Assembly: GCA_012934845.2 (NCBI GenBank)
Contig: WNNJ02000150.1
Span: 60,614-124,613, forward strand
DNA length: 64,000 bases
Direction: 5' to 3'
Origin: Pomphorhynchus laevis
Taxonomy: Eukaryota > Acanthocephala > Palaeacanthocephala > Echinorhynchida > Pomphorhynchidae
This document shows, piece after piece, positions 1-9,381 of the stretch. The translations under genes and the position numbers were made by a program. Each line of letters starts with the position of its first letter. Position 1 is the stretch's first letter. The notes under the pieces were generated by a model that was not told the DNA's origin, searched no databases, and saw nothing but the letters and a program-made list of their open reading frames with translations.

Positions 1-667
1 CAGTAAGGTGTAGGCAGCAAAATTATCGGGGACAGCGATGATGTCGAGTGCCCCACCAAGGATATGTGTGGGGGCTGTGGAGATTAGTTTGTAATTGTAG
101 TTTGGATAGAATGTTGATGAACCAGATAAAATCCGTGAAAGAGGGGCGGTCTAGGCGGATGTTGAAGTCGCCAAGAACGATTGAAGGGATTGAGGACAGA
201 GAACAGTGAGACAGAACGTCAGCGAGTTAGGTAACAAATAAGGATGTAGGAGCTGATGAACCAGGACGGTATAAAATGGCGAGATCTAGAGTGATCGGGT
301 AGAAGAAGGACAAGTGAGCAATTCACAAGAGCAAGGATTGAAAGGGGGATTGATTTTGCGAAGAGACGCGGGGTGAAGCGCGAATGCGACGATGCCGCCA
401 TGATTAGAGAATTTAGAAGGGTATGAACTGGGGGGATTCGACTTGGGAGCAACCGGCAGCGAGCAGACGGCGAATGGAAAAGTCGTCGGAATCTGAGTGC
501 CAGGATTCGGTGAGGCAGAAGAGATCGATGGATTGCTTGGTGAATAGGTTGAGGATAAGATCGGATTTATTGAGAATAGATCTAGTGTTGAGGAGGCCGA
601 GGCGGAAACCTTGTGTGGTGATGATAGGGGCTAGTGGAGAAGACACATAGGGGAGATGGAGCGCCAT
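1..667 (-). pseudogene. RRM-CR1 family ORF2, N-terminal endonuclease part (runs off the window)
   Basis: The frame reads downward from an ATG at 667. It shows the start of an AP-type endonuclease: LLNTRSILNK near residue 30 and CLTESWHSDSDD near residue 65. Further in, shifted frames match the rest of the endonuclease of the intact relative at 29171-32080. The bases at 1-200 are closely similar to 41880-42090, so this copy and the 39683-42330 copy form one subfamily. Such endonucleases nick target DNA to prime reverse transcription. Frameshifts break the frame (for example around 430-450), so it is probably inactive. The RT half lies outside the window. The ORF2 start overlaps the ORF1 end by about 85 bases. 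Confidence 0.8.
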
Positions 668-1650
668 CAAATTTTTGGGGGGTGTGGACAACTTGAAAAT
701 TTCCGTCGATGTTTCGGATGGTTAGAGATGTTTCGCCGTTTTCCTCGCGACGGCGTTTTTCGATTCGGGCATATGAGAGTTGAGTGATTTCGGATGGGGT
801 GCGATCGGGGAAAATGCGAGTTACTGAAGAGGACATGAGTTTGAATCGTTAGGAGAGGACAGAAGACGCGTGAGAGCAATGCTTGAAAACAATTTTTAGG
901 AGAGGGGGCTGGGAAGGATTAGATTGAGAAGATTTATTTAGGCGGATGAATGCGACAGGAGAGATGTTGTTGAAAAATGATTGTTTATCCTCGGGAACAA
1001 GAAACGAAAGATTGGATCTGAATGCGGAAACATCGTGGTCGAGACGTGCTTGTGGAGATAAAGAGGTGAAAGGAGTGATATTTGTGACGAGGACGCAACG
1101 ATCGCGAGAAGTAAAGCGATGACGTAAAGGAGGACGAGTAACGTGAGTAGGTGAAATCACGATAGGAGAGCTGGGAGTTGAGGATATCAAGGGAGTAGGT
1201 TTAACAGCGGAAGACAAAGAGGATTTGGATAATAGAGAGGGTGGTGAGCAATGTGAGGAAAGGTTATGAGTGGAAGGATTGTGGAGGTTGGTGGAGGTGA
1301 TTTTGATTGAGGGATGTAGGTTATTGAGAAACGAGACAGAAGGAAGATACAGGGGTGTCGGGAAGTGAATACATGGGATTAGAAGTGCATGCGATGACAG
1401 GATCAGTGGGTTGACAATGAATATCAGAAACGACTAAGATGGTTTGATTGGACACGTTGGAGGTTGATATGTTCTTATGGGCGAGGTCGCGTATGAGTTT
1501 GTTGGCACAAAAGCAGCATAGGAAGTCTTCTTTAGACTTACTGCTGTCGCAAGCGATTGTAGTCCAGACGCTGCAGTGGTTTGTCGAGCACTGTACTTGT
1601 AGTGGAACACAGTTGGTGTCGGTCATAACTGTCTTCTTACGTCCTCCCAT
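582..1650 (-). pseudogene. RRM-CR1 family ORF1 (zinc motif plus RRM-like nucleic-acid binding protein)
   Basis: ORF1 proteins of this kind coat the element RNA. The N-terminal part (1650 down to 1321) has paired cysteines (CSTNHCSVWTTIACDSS, then DFLCCFCANKL), matching in layout the zinc motif of the copies at 32999-33370 and 9382-9588. The central part is Pro/Ser/Thr-rich. The C-terminal half (about 1140 down to 582) reads RDRCVLVTNI and later RIFPDRTPSEITQL, the RRM-like block also present at 32044-33102. The reading frame changes between the zinc part and the central part near 1330-1390. The change is in the same direction as in the copy at 33 kb. A further frame change lies near 840. It is otherwise well preserved. 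Confidence 0.75.
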
Positions 1651-1693
1651 CGACTTCCTTGTGTGTTAAAACTGTTAAATTTGCTGGATTGAT

Positions 1694-1773
1694 CTGGAAC
1701 TGGATGGATCCGGAACTGGATTGATCTGGAATTGGATTGATCTGGAACTGGATTGATCTGGAACTGAATTGAT
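1694..1773 (-). repeat. 16-bp minisatellite in the 5' UTR of the RRM-CR1 copy
   Basis: Five units of 16 bp (plus-strand unit CTGGAACTGGATTGAT, one to three changes per unit) lie between the ORF1 start and the shared 5' leader. The same position holds a 20-bp unit in the sister copy at 33421-33880, so position is conserved but unit is not. Confidence 0.9.
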
Positions 1774-1807
1774 TGTATGTATTTTAGATCTCAAACTTAT
1801 TTAAGGT
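1774..1807 (-). promoter_or_regulatory. Shared 5' leader of non-LTR elements (RRM-CR1 copy)
   Basis: Read on the minus strand: ACCTTAAATAAGTTTGAG, then ATCTAAAATACATACA. It is the outermost 5' sequence of this element. Near-identical leaders precede CXC-RLE and CXC-EN elements elsewhere in the window. Its role (promoter, target remnant or trans-spliced exon) is unknown. Confidence 0.75.
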
Positions 1808-1863
1808 TGATATCCATTGCAATTGCAGCATTTCAATACATTGTCAGGACGTCCTTTAGGCAT
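1808..1863 (-). pseudogene. CXC-RLE family N-terminal stub, cut by the RRM-CR1 leader
   Basis: From an ATG at 1863 the minus strand reads MPKGRPDNVLKCCNCNG. This is the first 17 residues of the CXC-RLE protein (compare MPRGKPSTSRPCCSCN at 43462). The frame then runs straight into the leader of the RRM-CR1 copy at 1807. Upstream it has its own leader at 2024-2057. Only a 5' tip of a CXC-RLE element is therefore joined, in the same orientation, to a full 5' end of another family. The match is short but covers start, spacing and cysteines. Confidence 0.7.
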
Positions 1864-2057
1864 TTAATGTGTATATATTAATTGTATAAGTAGCTTTAAT
1901 TGTGAGAATTTTTTAACCAATATTTTTTTTGTATTAATAATAGTTACTGATCGAGAATATTTCTCGTTAAATTTTTTTATATTTATCTGATCTGAAAGCT
2001 GGACGATCTGAAAGCCGGACGATTGTATGTTTATTAGATATCAAACTTTTTTAAGGT
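1864..2057 (-). promoter_or_regulatory. 5' UTR and shared leader of the CXC-RLE stub
   Basis: The leader lies at 2024-2057 (minus strand: ACCTTAAAAAAGTTTGATAT then CTAATAAACATACA). It is followed by two 16-bp repeats at 1989-2020 (plus-strand unit GATCTGAAAGCTGGAC) and an AT-rich untranslated stretch down to the ATG at 1863. This is the leader, minisatellite, ORF order seen at other 5' ends here. Confidence 0.7.
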
Positions 2058-2060
2058 ATT

Positions 2061-2114
2061 AAACTCTTTTTAATAAAAAGAGTTTTCAAACTCTTTTTAT
2101 TATTAATTAATAAT
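2061..2114. repeat. Chain of inverted repeats at a 5' leader boundary
   Basis: Three alternating arms, AAACTCTTTTT (2061-2071), AAAAAGAGTTT (2075-2085) and AAACTCTTTTT (2088-2098), are followed by a 16-base perfect palindrome at 2099-2114. They sit immediately outside the 5' leader at 2024-2057. The region from here to about 2394 shows nothing else beyond AT-rich DNA and a purine tract near 2294-2330. Confidence 0.85.
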
Positions 2115-2394
2115 AATTTAAAAAATAAAAATAAAAATATTATTGATATATGATTTTCTATTAACTAATCTGTATTGTGTTGTTTTAGATTGATTTTGAT
2201 AAAGCTTATCTTGGAAAGCTCTCTTTTATTACAATTATTTATTACAAGACTTTGACACATAAGAGTCATTTTGTTTGATCACAATATTAAGAAAAGGAAA
2301 AAAAGAAAGAAAAGAAAGAAAGAAAAAAAGTAGTTTAGCAATAATAAATTGTCACATAGTTATATATTTCCTGCAAAGAATCTTCTCTTTTTAT

Positions 2395-2520
2395 CTACAT
2401 GCTCAGCGCATTCTCAAATGATTTGTACTGTGTCATAGACACGATCGAATTCGGCAATCGGTTCCATTGGTTTACCGCTCTGTGAGAAAATCGCAAGTAT
2501 CTATGACATTTCCCGTGTGA
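2395..2520 (-). pseudogene. C-terminal fragment of a CR1/RTE-like reverse transcriptase ORF
   Basis: The minus strand reads HGKCHRYLRFSHRAVNQWNR, then LPNSIVSMTQYKSFENALSM and a stop. This matches the usual tail of CR1/RTE-type ORF2 proteins (aromatic, RVVNxWNxLP, phenylalanine near the end). Only the tail is present, so it is a strongly 5'-truncated copy. A plus-strand fragment at 28826-29089 carries the stretch normally just upstream of this tail and may belong to the same family. About 160 bases of unassigned DNA separate it from the knuckle-family fragment that starts near 2690. Confidence 0.6.
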
Positions 2521-2689
2521 TTGAACATCAATAATAATAAAGATTTTCCTAATAACAGAACAAAACATGATTAAAATATGTAATATATGCATAAATAAAA
2601 ATGTCATAGTAGAAAAAGACGGTAATAACATACGATTTTAGCTGAGTTGTTTTCTTATAATAACGGGCAAATAGGATCAGTAATAACAC

Positions 2690-3436
2690 CATTACGCTAC
2701 CTAACGTCTGAACCACTCGAGGGCTCTCACACCTGAGTGTCCAGTCGAGGCGAACAATGGTGGGTAATCGCAAGGTGAGGAGCTTAAGAAACCTTAGCCT
2801 TTGCTAAGGGGAAACTCCTGTAGAAAAGAAGACGAATCCCGAGAATGCTCAGATACTCCAGAGCTGTACCTGAGCTGTCTCACTTAATAACAGATGCTTG
2901 GCCCGTTTCAAGGCCCATCTAGCTTTTTTCATTACACCTTTGAATTTAATCAAGTCTGGTCCGGTCGACCATTTAACCGTAATGGTACACCCCATGTATT
3001 TTACTCAATGTGTAAATGAGGGAAGATGTTGATTGCTCAATATGGAAGAGAGGGCTGATAGGAGTTGGAAATAAGTTTGGACTTTGATAATTGATCTTTT
3101 AATCTTGAAAAGAAGCGGCTGATGTCCGAGACTACATCTATGCACCTGCGTCCAGAAAACAGGGCTGTGGTATAATAAGCATATATCACTAGATGTTGTT
3201 CGGGTTTAAATGTCTTAAAAAGTATGATAGAAGCAGTAAGATATAATATAGGATAAAGTGGGGACCCTTGCGGCACACCTGTAATAGGGTAGAACTGACA
3301 AGCATTAAGGTCATCTTCATTAAAGAACCGCTTGGTGTACAGCACTATCTGGACCCTGCTAACAATTCTCGCAGGCAACCCGAGGGACCTAAGAGAAGAT
3401 ATAACAAAGGGAATAGAAATGCGGTCAAATGCAGCT
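2690..3436 (-). pseudogene. Knuckle-family RT fragment (minus arm of an inverted duplication)
   Basis: Read on the minus strand, this covers the RT from the conserved SAAFDRIS motif through GVPQGSPLYPILY, a damaged active site (YAYYTTALFSG instead of YADDTTALFSG) and on to the C-terminal tail. It is a 5'-truncated, frameshifted copy of the element at 13279-17104. The catalytic aspartates are lost, so it is dead. It meets a plus-strand copy of the same region head-to-head at 3436/3437. Confidence 0.8.
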
Positions 3437-4260
3437 AGGGTAGAACGTCAGTTCTACCCTATTACAGGTGTGCCTCAAGGTCCCCCTTCTTTCCTATCAT
3501 TTATCTTGCTAGCTCTATTGCTATTTTCAAGACTTTTAAACGGCATCAACATCTCGAGGTATACGCTGATGATACCACATCCCTGTTTTCTAGACGCAAT
3601 TTGCAAAGATGTAGTTTCGGACATCATTCGTTTCTTTTTAAGATTAAAAGATCATTTACCCTTATCCAATCTTATTTTAAACTCCAATAAATTGCAGGTG
3701 GTAGTCTTAATGGCATCTTTAAGATTAAAAGATCATTTACCATCATCCAATCTTAAAATCCAACAAATCGCAGGTTGTAGTATTTAATGGCATCTATGCC
3801 ACCAAAAAGAAGCTTAAGATTCTAGCACTCTCTGCACTTACCTCTATTTTGCAGCCTCAACCACTCCCCACCTTCACGAGTCGATTAAAATATCTGGGGT
3901 TCACCGTTACGATAAATTGGTCGGCGAAAGCTAACCTGGATAGACTTAAACGTATCCTAAAGAGAGCTAGGTGGGCTCTGAAAGGGGGCTTAGCATCTCT
4001 CATTAAATGGGAAAACCTAATTGCGCCTCTGGGGGTAGTTGGGCGATCTCGGGATTAGTCGTACTTCAAGATGACGTCTACCAGAGCAAAGACTGAGGTT
4101 TCTCAAGCTCCTCATCTCGAGATTACCGACCATAGTCCACCTCGAGTGGACTCTTAGAGGAATGAGAGACTCCGAATATTTCAGTCGGAAAGCAGCGGGC
4201 TGGAGTGATCGGGGGGGGGCTCAGATCTCTATGAACCTGAGTCCGTAAGGCTTGAAGAAT
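3437..4260 (+). pseudogene. Knuckle-family RT fragment (plus arm of an inverted duplication)
   Basis: It starts at QFYPITGVPQG and runs to the C-terminal tail (TFTSRLKYLGFTVTINWSAK; RILKRARWALKG). It is a 5'-truncated copy of the 16255-16980 part of the intact-length relative, with several frameshifts. A segment of about 75 bases (LRLKDHLP, then SNLI) is duplicated in tandem at about 3640-3795. The arm begins with an 11-bp inverted repeat, TAGGGTAGAAC (3436-3446) and its complement at 3451-3461, at the junction with the minus arm. No intact frame remains. Confidence 0.8.
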
Positions 4261-5279
4261 AAGTAGAAGATTGAAGTAAAATAAAGTCCTAATACGAACA
4301 AAGTGAAAAAAAAAGAAATACGTTCCTTGATCTCTGTTTTGCTATTATCTTTTCTAGATAGTTAGTGGTTGTTTTGTTCACAAAATCTTTATTTACAATC
4401 AAAAAATATAAAAATATATAAAAACAAACAAAACAAAAACAATTAATCAGCGAAAATTTACGGAACAAATTTTTCAGTCAATAAAGCGGAATAAAAAAAT
4501 CGTTTGTAGAGCACCTATCGTTGTAAATGGTTTCTAAAGCGAACACATCAACTATACCATTGTCATAAATAACAGAGTTCAGCAGTTGAGGATTTTGTTT
4601 ATAATAAGTTTCGCATAGTGAAAGCCACATATATCTGGTGAAAACAGCAAGTAACTATACGAAACTGAAGAGGATATCATCATCTTCCACACATGATCCT
4701 AATTATAGTGAAATAAAAGTTACAAAGATCGAAGGGGAAACGTCCTCGATGGACTCTCATACACAAGGTAAATTAAACTAGATTCAGTTGACCATGAATA
4801 ATGTTAAAAACAAAATCAAATTGCTACATCCTATACCCAGAGAAAATTTCTTGATAAAAATTTCATTTTCCAACGAAGACCAAAAAGTGCATGGTTAAAT
4901 CAAAGGTACCTTAAGGAATGAATTCATAAATTCAATAAAAATATCGTGCTTTTTAAATTTATTAAGAATAATGGCTATTTCTTGATAATAAATAGCATTT
5001 AACGAATCAAGGATTAAGGATGATAATATAAACAATTTTTTGAGAAAAGGTTTTCTCGGTTTTAGATTTGTCACCTAAGTTTTTACGGGCTGCTAACGAG
5101 TATTCCCGATTATGTTAGTGTGGTTAAAGTTAAAACTTTTACATTGTTTTCTTAAGCTACCAATATACAGACAAACAGTCTCTGCGCCGTGTCGTCGGTT
5201 TGTTCTCTAAAAAACTAATGATTGAACTAATGATTCAACTACTTATTTTCATGTTACTACTGATATGTTCCTTTTTAGA
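4261..5279. other. Unassigned AT-rich region with a displaced gypsy RT scrap
   Basis: I see no coding match in most of this stretch. At about 5157-5212 there is a near copy of 7239-7295 (shared core GACAAACAGTCTCTGCGCCG), which in the gypsy element belongs to the RT/RNase H region. It therefore sits about 2 kb upstream of its normal place. Confidence 0.6.
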
Positions 5280-5333
5280 TTCAGCCAAATAAAACTACCT
5301 GTTTAGCTCTTTGTTTCAATATATTTGGCTGAA
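5280..5333. repeat. 12-bp inverted repeat upstream of gypsy gag
   Basis: TTCAGCCAAATA (5280-5291) is followed after 30 bases by its exact complement (5322-5333). The pair ends 8 bases before the gag ATG at 5342. It may be a leader hairpin or an insertion-junction feature. No LTR or primer-binding site was recognised around it. Confidence 0.75.
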
Positions 5334-5341
5334 ATTTCTTG

Positions 5342-6140
5342 ATGGATTCTGACCAGAGCGGTAATCAAGCCAGCGATTGTTTAGCCCACTATCTACAGCC
5401 ACTAAAGCTTATTGTAAAATCAAACGATCTTGATTCTATAGATATTTGGCGTCAATGGCTAGACACCTTCGAGGAATTTCTTCAGTATATACATGCTTCC
5501 GAATTCACAAAAGTTTACAATCCTTCGTAACTTTGTTCCACCAGCTATATACAAAGCCATAAAGAATGCAGATTGCTACAACTGCGATACAGATTCTCAA
5601 AAAAATGTTTAACAAGCTTGTCAGTATTGTATATACACGTTACATACTATTTTCACGAACTCGTATTGAAATTGATTGCATCCAAATGCAAGTTTGACGA
5701 CGTGACTGTCGACGAACATCGAGACCAGGCTGTGCTAAATGCTCTCATAGCGGGTCTTCGTTGCAACAAAATTCGAGAACGCGTGCTTGAAAACAATACA
5801 TTCTCTCTGCCACAAGCTTGTGATCAAGCCAAAGCAGTTGAACAAGCTCAATTTCGTGCTGCTGAAATGTGTCAGGATCCTCTGCAAGGTCAATAGATTG
5901 CTGCTACATCGCTATCCGATCATTCGAGTGATACTGAGGGTACCGAACAAGCACGAGTCAGTTTTGAGAATCAAAATCTATATGATGCCGCTACTACCAT
6001 AAAGCCAACCAAGAAATATACATACTATTTCTGTGGACGAACGACAAAACATGAACGAACACAGTGCCCAGCAAGAACTGTTACTTGCATAAAATGCGGT
6101 AAACTCGGGAATTTTGCTCGTCTATTTCGGACAGCACTTT
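5342..6140 (+). pseudogene. Ty3/gypsy gag remnant with two zinc-knuckle remains
   Basis: The ATG at 5342 opens a frame reading DIWRQWLDTFEEFLQYI, a gag-like helical segment, which stops at 5530. In another frame 5690-5896 reads FDDVTVDEHRDQAVLNALIA and IRERVLENNTFSLPQACDQA, typical of retrotransposon gag C-terminal halves. At about 6020-6125, CIKCGKLGNFAR and an adjacent degenerate CGRTTKHERTQC are zinc knuckles. Gag packages the element RNA. Several frameshifts and stops break it. The gag, protease, RT, integrase order continues downstream. Confidence 0.65.
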
Positions 6141-6456
6141 GAAAAGTGTATCCACCATTTCGTCTATTGATATATCTTCATCATTCACATGCGATCCCAG
6201 AACCGTTATTGTTGTCTCAATTGCAAAGGGACGGGTATTTGCAATGATTGATAAAGGGAGCACAAACAATTTTATTCGTTCAGATGTCGCGCGTAGTCTT
6301 AACCTAAGGTATGACGCTGGCAAGAAGATGATTGTGACACCAGTGAGTTCTAAAAAGCTTGGTTCAACGCGAGGAACGCTTTGCATTGGTATGCCAAATA
6401 TGGGTCGATGCTACAACAATCTTGAATTCGGTGTTCTTGACAATTTATGCACATAA
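6139..6456 (+). pseudogene. Ty3/gypsy aspartic protease, active site altered
   Basis: The open frame contains VFAMIDKGSTNNFI, which aligns with the D-T/S-G active site of retroviral-type proteases (usual form IDTGSTxNFI). The threonine/serine is replaced by lysine here (DKGS). The flanking hydrophobic strand (TVIVVSIAKGRVFAMI) and a downstream LGSTRGTL segment fit the fold. In life it would cut the gag-pol polyprotein. The substitution and the frame ends mean it should not function. Confidence 0.7.
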
Positions 6457-6599
6457 TGCATACTTGGACAAAATTTTCTGCAACTACATCGGTCAGTAAC
6501 AATATCATTCAATATCAGTCTCACTAAATTCAAATACAATTATGCGAGTACCGCCACCTCGTCTATTTTCAGACAATGCAAGGTATTAGAAGTCCATTG

Positions 6600-7610
6600 C
6601 GACAAAATCGAGACGTTTTACTTTACCGGAAATCCGATTTACGAAATCCGATATAAATCGATTATTAACAGACGGAATCATTCGGCGAAGTAAATCACCT
6701 TGGCACGCACAAGTGCTAATTGTGAAAAATCAAAAGAAATTGAGATTAGTTATCGACTATTCGCGTACAGTCAGTTAGTATACATGCCTAGATGCATATA
6801 CAATTCCGAGAATCGATGACATAATCGATCAAGTCAGTCAATACTCATTCTATAGTACAGTACATCTCGCTTCATCGTATCATCAAATACCTTTGAGAGA
6901 AGATGAAATTCCACCTAGGGCTTTTGAGGCAGCTGAAGCCTTTTACGAATTTCGGAGAATTTCGTTTGTCATAACTGTTCAAACGGGTTTTGAATTCACT
7001 AATCTCCGAAGAGAGTTTGGTAGGGACTTTTGCGTACTTAGATGATGTGATAATTTGCGAACGAACTAAAGTTGAACACGACCGAAATTTCGAACATTTT
7101 CTCGAGATCGTAAGTACAACATAACTCTTAATACAGAGAAAACTGTTACAGCAACTGACAACACTTGCGTTCTTGGATATCATATCTAAAATAATCAAAT
7201 TAAACCAGATCCCGATCGAGTAAAGTGCTTGCGTTATCTTAAACTACCAATAGACAAACAGTCTCTGCGCCGTGTCGTCGGTTTGCTCTCTCATTATTCC
7301 AAGTGGATCAAGAATTTCTCACAAAAGTTGCGACATCTCATAACGGTTAACACATTCCCAATCTCTTCAAACGCAGGAAGATCATTTGTCGCACTTCGTG
7401 AAAAGATAACCGAATCATCGTTGGTGTCAATCGATTCTTACGAACCCTTAAGGTTTAGACTGATTCTTCAGAATACTCAATCGGATCAGTTCTTTATCAG
7501 AACGCAAGGCCAATCGCATATTTTTCGAAAATGCACGATAAATCGGCGTGACAATATTCAGTTAGAAAAAGAAACATCTGCTATTGTTTGCTCTTCGATT
7601 TAGAGACACT
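6600..7610 (+). pseudogene. Ty3/gypsy reverse transcriptase and RNase H remnant
   Basis: In shifting frames I read GIIRRSKSPWHAQVLIVKN, LRLVIDYSRT, DLASSYHQIPLREDE, then FAYLDDVIIC, the YLDD active site of Ty3/gypsy RT, at about 7030-7065. After it, KCLRYLKLPIDKQSLRRVVG and LLSHYSKWIKNFS (7215-7320) match the RT connection region. RNase H follows in degraded form up to about 7610. At least three frameshifts are needed to join the parts. Confidence 0.75.
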
Positions 7611-7713
7611 ATCTCATAGAAAAGAAATTTACACTAATTACAGATCAACGCTCAGTATCGTATATTTTTATATCAGCGGCACCGCTATAAAATAAAATAA
7701 AAAAACTAAAATA

Positions 7714-8568
7714 TTGAGCGGTGGAAGCTGGAATTATCCGACCAGGTACCGACCAGGACATTTAAACAAAAATGCTGATACGTTGTCACGTAATGTTTGT
7801 ACTGTTATTGCTGCTTCAGGAAGTCAAAAAGAGCTTGAGGAAATACATCAGCAATTATGTCACTCTGGAATAACTATACTTGCTCACTTCGGACGTCAAA
7901 AAAATCTTTCTTATACAGTCGAGGACGTACGTAATGTTGTAGGCCAATGCCATTTATGTGCTCGACAAAAACCGCGATTTCGGAAGAAATCTGACAGTCA
8001 CGTAATTAAGGCGTCGACACCTTTTGAGCGACTAGCCATAGATTTCAAAGGTTCAATTCCATAAAATACACGACGCCTCTATCGCCTTTCTTGTGTGTAC
8101 GAATTTTCCCGATATCTTTTCGGTTTCGCCTGTCCTGACATGTCTACGGACACAGTTATAAGGTGTTTGAAATCAATTTTCAACCTTTTCGGTCCCCCTC
8201 AATTTGTACACTCCGACCGTGGTGCGTTATTTACATCCATTGAATTCTATTATTTCCTTGAAAAATATGGTGTTGTAGAGAGTCATAGTTCAGTTTATAA
8301 TCCTCGCGGAAATGGACAAATTGAACGTCTGAATGGGACTGTGCGACAAACCACACAGCTACGATTGTGCGATTTATATCTGCCATTAGTACGTTGGGAA
8401 GACGTCCTGGACCATGCATTACATTCCATAAGGTCGTTATTATGTACAGCCACCGGAACAACTCCACACGAGCGAATGTTTATACACGTTCGTCGTTTTC
8501 CAGCCAGACTAACAGAGTATAATCGCCTTACTAAAGGAACTGACTTATGTAACGTTAGTAAACAGTGA
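7714..8568 (+). pseudogene. Ty3/gypsy integrase with one premature stop
   Basis: A single frame, interrupted only by TAA at 8062-8064, shows the whole catalytic integrase. The HHCC zinc domain reads HQQLCHSGITILAHFGRQKN with CHLCARQKPRF. The catalytic triad is LAIDFKGS (D), FVHSDRGALF (D) and GNGQIERLN (E). Integrase inserts the cDNA into the host chromosome. The stop falls just after the first aspartate and is a nonsense change. The C-terminal domain ends early at 8568. From 8571 to about 9060 I see no gene, and no LTR could be identified. Confidence 0.8.
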
Positions 8569-9059
8569 AACCATGTTAACGCTGCATATACTATATTCGG
8601 AAGTTAAATCTACATCAAATAACATTTTTGCAAAATCAGCACCATCTCGGATGGTAGAGAAGTAGGAGTTACGAGAGTTTCTTTGATGAAGGTATTAATA
8701 CTTTTCGATAATACATGATTAGAAGTCCCATATTATGCAATAATTGATCTGTATATATGTGATTATTTATGTACCTTAGCTGCTAGATACATGAATGCGG
8801 GATTCGCTCCACTACGTATGTTCTCCATTAGCCTTGTTCAGATATATTTCCACTCTTCTTAAGTTAATGTAATAATTTGTTAAGTGTATGTACTTGCTTC
8901 TTAGAAGGGTCATAAGTTGACTAACCTTCAGTGTCCGATAGCAACCGAAAACCTTCATCTTCATACTTACTTGTATCAACGACTACTAAGGACTTACACT
9001 TTTCTGCTGATGTTGGTAAATATATGATCTTCAATTAAATGTTCATTGTTTCATAATGG

Positions 9060-9215
9060 TTAAATAACGTTTATTTTTACGTGGCAAATGCGTGCCGGCG
9101 CACGCTTACATGACCACAAAAAAAGTGATTAAAATTGAACAAAAAGTGAATAAAATCAATTAGGGATTTTGCTTGTTGAATTTGTCAATTATTTAGAGAC
9201 TATGCGGTGATTAAC
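9060..9215 (-). mobile_element. 3'-end-only fragment of an RRM-CR1 element
   Basis: The minus strand ends with the family's 3' hairpin (stem GCGTGC/GCACGC at 9090-9105) followed by ATTTGCCAC and an AATAAA-containing tail. No coding sequence remains, so this is a very short 5'-truncated insertion lying back to back with the plus-strand RRM-CR1 copy. Confidence 0.65.
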
Positions 9216-9218
9216 ACC

Positions 9219-9345
9219 GTTGACTTTAAGAAACGTTGCTTTGAGAGATTTATACACAATTTTTCTTGTCAGTTCCAGATATTTTCTGTCAGTTTCAGAT
9301 TTTTCCTGTCAGTTCCAAATTCTTCCTAATAGTTCCGCTCGCTAC
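9219..9345 (+). promoter_or_regulatory. Decayed shared leader and minisatellite of the second RRM-CR1 copy
   Basis: At 9219-9257 the sequence CTTTAAGAAACGTTGCTTTG then AGAGATTTATACACAA resembles the shared leader with small insertions. It is followed by about four decayed 20-bp units (core CTGTCAGTTCCAGAT) up to about 9335, the same unit as the array at 33421-33880. Bases 9333-9385 match the DNA just upstream of ORF1 in that copy. Confidence 0.65.
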
Positions 9346-9381
9346 GCTCGCGGATTGAGCTTAATCTCTCGATAAAAGATC

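Noticed and set aside
8571-9060. 3' LTR of the gypsy element
   Set aside because: Compared by eye with 4300-5340 without finding a matching long direct repeat; no polypurine tract could be assigned.
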